Shown: positions 56,021 through 64,000 of the stretch, in pieces
Layout: every line of letters begins with the position of its first letter
Numbering within the stretch: position 1 is the stretch's first letter
From: Paraspadella gotoi
Taxonomy: Eukaryota > Chaetognatha
Length of the DNA stretch: 64,000 bases
Direction of reading: 5' to 3'
Assembly (NCBI GenBank): GCA_051294375.1
Contig: CM119265.1
Location: 26,077,748 to 26,141,747 of the forward strand
The notes under the pieces: model-generated
What the model was told of the DNA's origin: nothing
The model's input: the letters and a program-made list of their open reading frames with translations, nothing else
Database searches by the model: none
Program-made: the position numbers and the translations under genes

Positions 56021-56429
56021 GAAGGAGCGGATATCAAATTCCCTCTCCCTGATCTTCGGCGGCTTTCTCTTTCTCTTCCTTCATTTCTATTCATTTTATT
56101 GAGTCCTGCGTAAACATCGTAAAATGGTTGGGTTAAAAGGGGGTTTATGGTTGGGGGGAGGAAGGTGGGGGCGGAGGTTTGGGTGGCGGAGAGTAATGGG
56201 GGATGGGAAGGAAAGGAAGGGTGAAGGGTCCAAGGGTGAAGTGGGGCGTTAGCGATGACTTCGTCGTTGCAGAGATGCCTGACACAATACACAGTCCTTT
56301 TAGGTGATTGAAACATTCTTTGAAATATTCAATATAGGGAATCCAGGTGCCTTGGAAGTAAATAAACGAGATAGTATTGATTGAAAGCTTCCTGCTATGT
56401 TATAAACTTGTAAGAGTGATGGAGGCTTT
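56021..56429. other. Intergenic, no gene seen
   Basis: Includes a G-rich stretch at 56,120-56,250. No gene or element recognised. Confidence 0.5.
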
Positions 56430-57118
56430 TACTAACTTTAGCCTGTCCAGTAGAGTGGAGCACTCAAGAACAAACAATTTATTTGAATGATCGAACAATG
56501 ATATTTAGATGTGAGATAGTATGATTAACTAGTACAAAAAATATTTTGTTCATATTATCTCGGGAACAGAATAGTAAAATATAATATATTTGTAGTAATA
56601 TCCTTATAAAATAGTAAATTTTAAAAATAATTTTTATAAAACTTTTAATAAAGATTCAGATTCTTCATAAAAAGTTGAATCAAAAATATAAAACATGTTA
56701 TCAAAAATTATGTTATCTTCAATGTTTAAAATAAGAAAAAAGGTAAAAATTTCTGACTTTTTTTTCTCTGTAATAGAAACTTATATATGTTAAAACGTTT
56801 TAGTCATTTTTTGTGATCTAAACATTAAAATATCATATAACATATTTTATAAAAGTTTCTTAGTTTTTTACAGCGAATCCAAATCCAAATCTTAAAAATA
56901 AAAAAAAAAAAATATTTTGAATTTTGACGATTTTATAAGGATATTACTACATAAATAATTGAATTTGCTATACTGTTATGCTAAAAAATTTTTTAAAAGG
57001 ATTTAAAATTCATTAATTATATGTCCATAGGCAGCAAAAAAATAATGTTCAATCACTCAATCTTTTCATCACTCCACCCTACTGTCCAAAGTCAGGGGCA
57101 AAGTAGCTTATTTATTAA
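56430..57118. mobile_element. Fold-back element 2
   Basis: Outer ends pair: CTGTCCAGTAGAGTGGAGCA near 56,440 with TCACTCCACCCTACTGTCC near 57,075. Inside, a 21-bp perfect inverted repeat lies at 56,592-56,612 and 56,930-56,950 (GTAGTAATATCC-TTATAAAAT). Length is about 0.69 kb, the same as the element at 26,498, and the inner TTATAAGGATA-TACTA sequence is shared. AT-rich, no coding capacity. Confidence 0.6.
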
Positions 57119-57158
57119 ATGAATGTGTAGTTTTAAATTGGTTGTACCAATTTCATAA
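57083..57158. repeat. Dispersed repeat end shared with 37,597-37,668
   Basis: GTCCAAAGTCA, AAATGAATG and ATTGGTTGTACCAATTTCATAA. It overlaps the right end of fold-back element 2. Confidence 0.55.
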
Positions 57159-57396
57159 TAACAGGATCTAGTGAAAGTGAAGAGTTAAAAAACAAAAGGC
57201 GAATCGACATTTTCTTTTTATTTATCGCTTCTTTTGTTACTTTTAACTTTTTCCCGTTTTTCTTTTGTTTTTGTTTGTTTATTTATTGTTGTCATGGTTA
57301 TCCGTTTTTCTTTCTCTCCTCTTTGGTCGGAGGGAAGGCAAGGTCTTGACTTTCCAACTCGTAAAACCGTTTAAAAGGCGCTTTTTAATTCCGTTT

Positions 57397-57402
<6 letters not shown>

Positions 57403-57495
<93 letters not shown>

Positions 57496-57496
57496 C
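57403..57496. repeat. (CT)n microsatellite
   Basis: CT runs with CC and TT interruptions. Confidence 0.95.
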
Positions 57497-57775
57497 TCAA
57501 GGTAAAATTGATTTTTTCTGCAACCGTTTTGGCTTTTTGTTTTTAAAAACATTAAATCTTCGAGAAAAAACCAAACAAACAATAAAAAGAAAATGGAATC
57601 TTAAAAAAACCAAAAAAAAACAACAGAAAATGTGAATCGAGGCGAAGACCGTAATTCTGTCGTCGAATAGAAAGAAAAGAAAACTGATTAAAATTTGTTA
57701 TTATTAAACGAACAAAAAACGAACCAAACTAAAAATTCAAAGCTTCAGGGCGTAGTTATCCCATTATCTTGTAAG

Positions 57776-58010
57776 CGAAGACAACGACGAAGACAACGAC
57801 GTAAGACAACGACGAAGACAACGACGAGACAACGACGAAAGACCAACGACGAAGACAACGACGAAGAAACGACGATAGACCACCCAGAACCGACGAACGA
57901 CAACGACGAAAGACAACGACGGAAGACAAACGCATGAAGACAACGACGAAGACAACGACGAAGACAACGACGAAACAACGACGAAACAACGACAATGAAG
58001 ATAATGAGGT
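57776..58010. repeat. GACAACGACGAA dodecamer-type array
   Basis: About 18 units of GACAACGACGAA with deletions. Frames on both strands are repeat translations. Confidence 0.9.
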
Positions 58011-58475
58011 CAACGCATCAGCGACGACCGATTTCTTGTGATCGTCGTTAAAATAGAATTTGTTGTTGTTTATGTTGTTATCGTATATAATCACTTTGTT
58101 TTCTTTTTTTCATTTTTTTCCGTTCGTTCGTTTAAGCTCTTGACGTGAATGTGTCGAACAGAAAGGCTCCTCGGATATTGTGGTATTCTTTAACTATAAC
58201 TTATAACTAAGAATTGTGTAATGTACATATTCGGGCTGACTTGACCTTGAGCTTTGTAAATAAATAATAAAGTAATATTGTTCGCAAGTTTCCAAACAAA
58301 CATTATTCACATCTTAGGTTCCTAAAAAGAAACAACAAGAGAGAATTTAATTTTATACATTAATAAATATTTTCTTCCGACTCCATCTCGTCTTTTTCAT
58401 TCCGTTATCGAGTCGTGTCTGATCTTCGTAAAGCTAAAATATCTCCCAGGCGTCTTTAGCTCGAGCTCAAACGAG
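58011..58475. other. AT-rich intergenic sequence, no gene seen
   Basis: Nothing recognised. Confidence 0.5.
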
Positions 58476-58652
58476 AAAACGTTTTCCACGACGACAACAA
58501 CAACGACAACAACAACAACAACGACGTCGTTCCCTCGTCGACCGTTTCTTCCTCCTTTTTCGCTTAACTGGCCTTTTTTTTTCGCTGCCTCCGTCTTTTC
58601 ACGAGTCGTCGTCGTCGTCGTCGTCGTCGCCATCGTCGTCGTCGTAGTAGTT
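58476..58652. repeat. AAC and TCG trinucleotide tracts
   Basis: ACAACA/ACGAC at 58,487-58,530 and TCG repeats at 58,603-58,648, separated by CpG-rich sequence. Confidence 0.85.
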
Positions 58653-58669
58653 CGTCTCCAGTCCCCTTC

Positions 58670-58683
58670 GTTTCCATGGCAAC
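58670..58683 (+). promoter_or_regulatory. X-box motif (RFX site)
   Basis: GTTTCCATGGCAAC is a near-palindromic match to RYYNYY-N(1-3)-RRNRAC, stronger than the copy at 6,162. It lies just after the TCG tract and before a 25-N gap (58,742-58,766). X-boxes are typical of ciliary gene promoters, but no gene was identified beside it. Confidence 0.4.
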
Positions 58684-58766
58684 CGTCTAGGTCGCCCCAG
58701 TTTTTTTTTCTCTCTCTCTCTGCGACGAGAATCGTCTGCTCNNNNNNNNNNNNNNNNNNNNNNNNN

Positions 58767-59225
58767 AAAAAAAAGAAAGGAGAGATGTTTTACTAAAATA
58801 TCAAAAACCGATTTGGATTATATTTTATTATTATACTTTATCAAATATGTAAGAATAGCTTTTGTGTATATATTAATCTTTGATTCTTGATAACTAGCCA
58901 AATTTAGCAGTTTATACTTTAGGGTGAATTGTCTTCTATAAATAGAGGGAAGCATCACGCGGTGCAATATTTCACGAAGAAACTTTGTTTAAAGTTGATT
59001 TATTCATGAGTTTACATTTTTTACACTTTTTTCCCTTTTAATTCCCTTTATTTTCCTTTTTTTATTTTTCTCAAAAGTCCAAATCATAATTCGACTTTTT
59101 ATTTTTCTCAAGGAAATTGAAAACAAAAAAAGGACAATGAATAATTGAAATACGCCAATGAATGTAATGATTTATCAATGTTAATTTAAGGACCGGCAGG
59201 CGGCGATGCGGCGGGTGTCATGGCG
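58767..59225. other. AT-rich intergenic sequence, no gene seen
   Basis: Nothing recognised. Confidence 0.5.
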
Positions 59226-59233
59226 TGGGCGGC

Positions 59234-59239
59234 GAACGT

Positions 59240-59274
<35 letters not shown>

Positions 59275-59276
59275 AA
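59234..59276. repeat. (GAC)n trinucleotide repeat
   Basis: About 13 units; flanked by CpG-rich sequence (GGCGGCGATGCGGCGGG). Confidence 0.95.
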
Positions 59277-59748
59277 CGGACGATTCTCTCTCCCCATGAA
59301 CCGAATGTGTGAGATTCGCATGAGAAAGTGAAAAGTCTTCACGTTCTCAGAAGTTGACCTCAACTGTCATACGCGTTGTCTCCGATTGTCGTTGTGTTGT
59401 TCTTATTGTTGTGGCTTGTTGTTGTGTAGTTGTTGCTTGTAATTTTTTTGTTTCTGATAATTAATAATTTAACAAACCTAATGAGACCAGAACAGTTTTT
59501 AAAATTATCTAAAAATTAATTGTTATCATCTAGATCCCTACTTAGTTAGTAAATCGCAAGAAGTAATGTACCTCAGTTTGGTTAAAAAGTTAGGGTTAAT
59601 TTTTAATTTTTCTAAAGAAATTAATTAATAAAAACAAGAAGTCAAAGAAACAGATCAAGGCGACGCGAAAAAAAAAAAATGGCGTTCCTATGCTCGTGAC
59701 ATTTTTTTAAATGGTTCCGTTGGAAAAGCGAAAAGAAGAAAACTCAAG

Positions 59749-59935
59749 ATGGCGCCCAAAGTTTATGTCGGTTTTTTTTTTAAGGATGGAAAAAGTAGGC
59801 GGCGACGACGAATAATGACTATGAAGACGAGACGATGACAACGACGACGACTTATCGACGACGACGAAACAGACGATGACGACGATGACAACGACGATGA
59901 CGACGATGACGATGAACGATGAACGAGCAGATGCC
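59749..59935. repeat. ATGGCG start-like motif followed by GAC/GAT repeats
   Basis: CAAGATGGCGCCCAAAG at 59,745 opens a 28-codon frame (MAPKVYVGFFFKDGKS) that runs into imperfect GAC/GAT repeats (59,815-59,935). Good start context, but the frame ends in the repeat and has no donor, so coding status is doubtful. Confidence 0.4.
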
Positions 59936-59998
59936 TGGTCTCGAATTTTCGTTCATTGAAAATAGTTAAAGCTTTTCAGCGTCGCGTCCTCAATTCAT

Positions 59999-60165
59999 TA
60001 ATTTAATTAATTAAATTAATTAATTAATTAATTAATTAATTAATTCATTCATTCATTCATTCATTCATTCATTCATTCATTCATTCACTATTCATTATTC
60101 ATTCATTAGGTAATTCATTCATTCATTCGGTAATTCATTCATTAATTCATTCATTCATTAATCAG
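59999..60165. repeat. ATTA and TTCA/ATTC repeats
   Basis: ATTA units (59,999-60,045) change to ATTC/TTCA units (60,045-60,165). Confidence 0.95.
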
Positions 60166-60375
60166 TATTCAAAAATGCTTTTAATTTCTCTATATTTTAG
60201 TTTCTTTTTAATATTTTTTATATTTTCTTTTCTTAACTTCTTTAATATTTCACTTTTCTCCACATAAATTTTTTGTTTCTCTCATTTCTCCTCAACTACA
60301 AAATTCGTTCTTATACGATTCGCCTTGTTTTTATTTTTTTCCTTACGTTGTTGTTGTTGTACTTTTTTTTTCCAG

Positions 60376-60635
60376 GTTCCACCTCACTCTCTAAACTTCC
60401 TCTCCTTATGTCCTCTATAAGTCACTTTCGGTCGGATAGAGTCGGTCGGTCTGTCCCACTTACGTTAAAATATGTACATAATTCGCATATAGTTGGTTTG
60501 CCTCATTTGTTAAGTACAGGAAAAAACCTCAAATCTAAGGGACTGCTAGCGCGCCTTCGGGAAATCCTAAACAATATAAAGAATGCAAGAGTTGATTTTT
60601 CCGATGAAGCGCGTGTCATAAATAATACACGCTAA
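60376..60635 (+). CDS. Candidate terminal exon, product unrecognised
   Basis: A strong acceptor (TGTACTTTTTTTTTCCAG, with a long pyrimidine tract) precedes an 86-codon open segment ending TAA at 60,633. The translation starts STSLSKLPLLMSSISHF and ends ARVDFSDEARVINNTR, with the middle reading KSKGLLARLREILNNIKNA. Its amino-acid balance and varied codon use look protein-like and differ from the neighbouring repeat frames. The exon would begin with codon positions 2-3. The upstream extension to an ATG at 60,273 encodes a Phe/Leu-rich stretch that corresponds to the pyrimidine tract, so it is more likely intron. No family was recognised and no clear poly(A) signal follows directly. This is the best coding candidate in the window. 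Confidence 0.38.
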
Positions 60636-61224
60636 GAAAGTTATTTAGTATACAGTCATGTTAATGTCGCGTCATGTCACATTCGGCGCAACACATTAGA
60701 TGAACAAATCTTGTTTCTTTCCATTTTTTCTTTAAAACTTTGAAAAGAGCGAAAAATTTCAATTTTCTCTCGACGTTTTTCGTCGTGCTATATTTGTCAA
60801 AAAATCTTTTTGTTAAAAAAAAAAAAGAATATGTCGAAACTGACAAAAAAGACAAATGAATTTTCAGTTGAAGTCGTTAGCTTTTTGTTTTGTTTATTTC
60901 CGCGTTTGTTTTTTCATTCTTTTTTTAGGCATATTATAATTTTTTAAATGGGAACGTCACAAAGAGAAATTACATTCGTTATAGCAAAGTTCACTTTATG
61001 CAGATATAATTAATTGTTGTCATAATTCATCTACTTTTTTTAATGTCGGAAAAAACGAAAAAGTAAACGAAAGAAAAAAAAACGAAAAAAGAAAAAAAAT
61101 TAGGAAAAAATTCGGTTTAAAACAATAAATTAAACTTCTTTTTGTGATTTGTCACAAAAAGAATTTAAAACAAATTTAATTCAACAATGAATCCTAACTT
61201 TCGCTCCAACTCTCGTATTTTTCT
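60636..61224. other. AT-rich intergenic sequence, no gene seen
   Basis: Nothing recognised apart from A-rich homopolymers near 61,070-61,110. Confidence 0.5.
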
Positions 61225-61256
61225 TCAATTTGCGACTAGAGAGAGAGAAGAGAGAG

Positions 61257-61323
<67 letters not shown>

Positions 61324-61411
61324 AGAGAGAGAGAGAGAGAGAGAATATTCAAGACTCGAAAATAATTTCAAGGCAAGTCCCAAGGCCTTAAATTTTGGTG
61401 ATTGATTGGAC

Positions 61412-61493
<82 letters not shown>

Positions 61494-61497
61494 CTTT
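61225..61497. repeat. (GA)n followed by (CT)n microsatellites
   Basis: GA runs at 61,225-61,345 and CT runs at 61,417-61,495 lie about 70 bp apart in opposite orientation and could pair as a long hairpin. Confidence 0.95.
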
Positions 61498-62514
61498 TTC
61501 TTTTTCTCCTTCTTTCAAAAGAAGCGTCGGTGTTGTGCCAAGTTTTTTTCCCGCGCATTTTTCTGTCGAATTATTTTTTTTATTTTCTTTTTCCTTTTCA
61601 TTTTCTCTTTCTTCTCCCTTTGACGAAGGTTTATCTTCTCACGAGGACATCAATTCAATTCTCTCTCGCGACGTTAATCTGTGAACATGAGGAATTGAGG
61701 ATTCGCCGTCGTGTCGTCGTCGTCGTCGTCGTCTTCTTGTCCCCTGTTTTTTCTCTTTTTGTCCCGTACACATTGTTAATTCCGTTTTAACATTAATTAT
61801 TTAGTACTTAAAAAAAAATTTTTAAATACGATTATTATCAGCCTAATTATTTTAACTAAATGTCACTGTTCAAAATATACTAATTTGCGTTGTTCCTTTT
61901 TTTTTTTAACGCGTCGTTTTCGTCGTCCGTTCATTTACAAAGTGACGTATTATTGTTTTTTTATTACTGGCTCTGCTGTTGCTGCGGTTACATGTCGTTG
62001 TTGTTCATTTGCGGCGAGATCGAATTTTATGGCAACAACAACTTAAAACGATCAGTAACAACTGCGATTTTCCTTCCGTTTGGTTTTTCACTCTTTTTTT
62101 TTTTGCGTCGACATAAATTTTTATAAATTCAAAACCTAAATTAATTCTAAAAGATTCAAATTAATTCCTTCGTCTCATTCACAAATCTTGATTCAACTCA
62201 GATTTCGTCAACAAAAATTCCTTTCATTCCTTGTTCTTTTGCCCATGCATCGTGGCTCCGAGCGCCATGTTAGAAATTCAAAACGTTAACTAATTTTAAA
62301 TTAGTAGTATATATTTATTATATAAGTAAACAAATATGTCCACTCAACATCTATAGTATTGTACTTAAGTAATACAACAATTTTCCAACAAGGTCGCCTC
62401 CATTCATCTAGCTTCTCTCCGTTTTCGTCTCGTGAAACGAAGAAAAAAATCGGTTCAAAACGGTTCGAGTCAGTGAAAAAAGTCAGCTTTGCCGAAATCG
62501 AGCTTCTCACTCTA
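61498..62514. other. Intergenic, no gene supported
   Basis: Contains a TCG run (61,707-61,732). On the minus strand CTAACATGGCGCTCGG at 62,268 starts a 14-codon frame that is not supported. No element recognised. Confidence 0.45.
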
Positions 62515-62830
62515 CGCCTTGCCCATACTTTTAGATATGTCCCTACCCTCACTTTAAGCATTATCTCACTTAGTTACTTGGTTCACTCTAGCCTCACTTT
62601 AAGCCCAACTTTAATCTCACTTTAGTTACTTGGTTCACATCTAGCCTCACTTTAGGCCCATTTTGGAATTCTCGATCTTTAGTTATCTTAGTTCACTCTA
62701 ATCTCACTTTAGCCCACTTTAATCTCACTTTAGTTACTACTAGTTCACTCAATAATGCTCACTTTTAATCTCACTTTAGTAAAACTTGGTTCACTCTCGC
62801 CTCACTTTAGTCCACTCCAAACGCTTTTAA
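62515..62830. repeat. CACTTTAGTTACTTGGTTCA minisatellite
   Basis: About seven irregular units containing CTCACTTTAG, TTACTTGGTTCACTC and TAGCCTCACTTTA. Units differ by insertions of CCCA or AATCT, giving spacings of about 30-60 bp. Confidence 0.8.
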
Positions 62831-63200
62831 TTAAACAATACAGTTATACAATTGATTGCATAAATTGAAAACGAAGCAATAGATGGCGATTATAGACTTA
62901 AAAATGGTGGGTCACTGGTCTGTTCTAATTTTGTAATGTATCCCCAAAATGTTTCAGAAGACCTCAGAGATAGTCATTATTAATTCCACAATTAAGTGAT
63001 GGTTTGCAGTCTTGATACCGAGTGCAAGAGATAAGCGGTTTCGTCCCCCGAAACGAATAGCGACCAACTGTGCCAAAAGGCGACATCAATATTGCACGCA
63101 AAAAAACACGATTCTTGCTCGCAGAATCTCTGACGAAAACCTCATCCAAAATTCAAAGAACCGGAGAACTCGAACGTTCGCATTTCCACTTACTCACCCC
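62831..63200. other. Intergenic, no gene supported
   Basis: Mixed composition. Frames on both strands near 62,964-63,314 show no recognisable motif. Confidence 0.45.
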
Positions 63201-63219
63201 CACTTACTCTCCGTCCCTC

Positions 63220-63432
63220 ACCACCTAATTCGTCCACGCGTCGTAACATTACGTCACGCGACTTGTTCGCTTTTTAGCCGCGTCGAGTCGCATCGTCCGT
63301 ATGGCCGAAAATGACGCCGTAGAATCAGAGTCGTTTGTGCGAGATTTCTTTCGATATTTATGTTCTTCTCTCCTCTCTCCTCGTCTCTTTTCTATCTTCT
63401 TCTCTCTCTCTCTCTCCGCCAATCAACCCTGA
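63220..63432 (+). CDS. Candidate gene start (MAENDAVES...) with CpG-rich promoter
   Basis: CpG-rich sequence (CCACGCGTCGTAACATT, ACGTCACGCGAC, GCCGCGTCGAGTCG) precedes ATGGCC at 63,301. TTACGTCA near 63,250 is a CREB/ATF-like site. The frame reads MAENDAVESESFVRDFFRYL, an acidic, protein-like start, then enters a CT repeat (Ser/Leu-rich) and stops at 63,430. The true exon probably ends before the CT repeat. GTGCGA at 63,337 and GTTCTT at 63,362 are possible but weak donors. No family was recognised. Downstream exons may lie beyond the window. Confidence 0.3.
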
Positions 63433-64000
63433 ACCTTACCTCTATTAAAACTCACCGGCTTGAATCAACACAGATTTATTTCAAATTCTTTTCCCGATTT
63501 GATTTTTGGTTTTTCGTAAACTCTTCGAAAATCGTCGGAGTGTATTCTTCAGAAATTTCTTCCTCGGGCGCAGTGTAATCTGGAGTTTTATCAAGTTTAC
63601 ACTGTATCAGTTTTAATTTTCTGTACGCAGCATACTTCTAGCGTATGCGGCTTCCTTATCCACATTTTGCTTGTGCGTGAAGCTAACTGTCAACGCTGTC
63701 GTTGGACACAAACCTTTGAAACATATTTAAAAAAAGCTGATAATTTGTATTTTCATTTGTGTCAATTTTTTAATAAGAAAACTTTCAAGATTAAATAATT
63801 TCGCATTGATTATTGTTTATCACCATCATTCTGCTTCACCTATGCAGCAGCGCGTTTTTTACCGCCAAGTTCCGTCTCCGTCGTCAAAACTTTGATTTTC
63901 GTCGGTACAGCTTGCGTCGTCATTTTTTTTTTAGCGTTAAATACAAGTGTTTAGTTTTTTTTAATATAAAAACAGATTTAACAAAGAATATATAGATTTC
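63433..64000. other. Sequence to window end, no gene supported
   Basis: Unique mixed sequence. A frame at 63,813-63,995 and one at 63,360-63,578 have no supporting signals. It may be intron if the gene start at 63,301 is real. Confidence 0.4.

Noticed and set aside
59985-60165. Replication origin or homeobox-site cluster in ATTA/TTCA repeats
   Set aside because: Plain tetranucleotide repeats; no evidence beyond composition.

Overview
This is nuclear DNA from a eukaryote, most likely an invertebrate animal. No bacterial-style operons, phage or plasmid genes are visible. The window is AT-rich and intron/intergenic-like, with splice-site-like signals and very dense simple repeats: (GA/CT)n, GGAA, AAAAG, ATTA, and CpG-containing TCG/GAC/AAC trinucleotides. 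The survival of so many CpG-bearing repeats argues against heavy CpG methylation. I cannot name the species. The LTR-linked tRNA-Leu primer sequence, Penelope-type hammerhead-like motifs and degenerate TTAGGG/CCCTAA-type arrays all fit a metazoan.

No complete protein-coding gene can be supported. Nearly every long open frame is a translated microsatellite (Ser/Leu, Arg/Glu, Thr/Ala/Val runs) or crosses an assembly gap. The best coding candidates are short: a possible terminal exon behind a good splice acceptor (60,376-60,635), a possible internal exon (10,963-11,107), and possible first exons with CpG-rich upstream sequence at 63,301, 40,905 and 17,215. All need transcript evidence.

Layout. 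1-12.7 kb: microsatellites, minisatellites, a candidate 0.76-kb terminal-inverted-repeat element (3,119-3,874) and two promoter-like CpG patches. 12.8-20.1 kb: a large imperfect inverted repeat around a 2.5-kb spacer, with a 2-kb A-rich block present in one arm only. 20.4-22.8 kb is the inverted counterpart of 34.2-36.5 kb. 23.3-27.2 kb: AT-rich DNA with a Penelope-like relic (two hammerhead-like motifs, one inside a 177-bp palindrome) and a fold-back element. 27.2-35.3 kb: two tandem copies of a roughly 4-kb unit; the five largest N gaps of copy 1 are occupied in copy 2, so an assembly or haplotype artefact must be excluded. 36.5-64 kb: three related LTR-like units each followed by antisense tRNA-Leu sequence (38.7, 43.2, 52.1 kb), further minisatellites, a second fold-back element, a 0.3-kb direct duplication near 50.5 kb, and scattered regulatory-type motifs (X-box, E-box/CLEAR, CTCF-like, heat-shock-element-like).

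The most interesting biology is the LTR/tRNA-Leu family. The antisense tRNA segment is 47 nt in two copies, far longer than a normal 18-nt primer binding site, and ends at the same tRNA position (38, next to residue 37). The hammerhead-bearing palindrome is second. There are 19 runs of N, many beside simple repeats, so repeat lengths and copy numbers here are unreliable.
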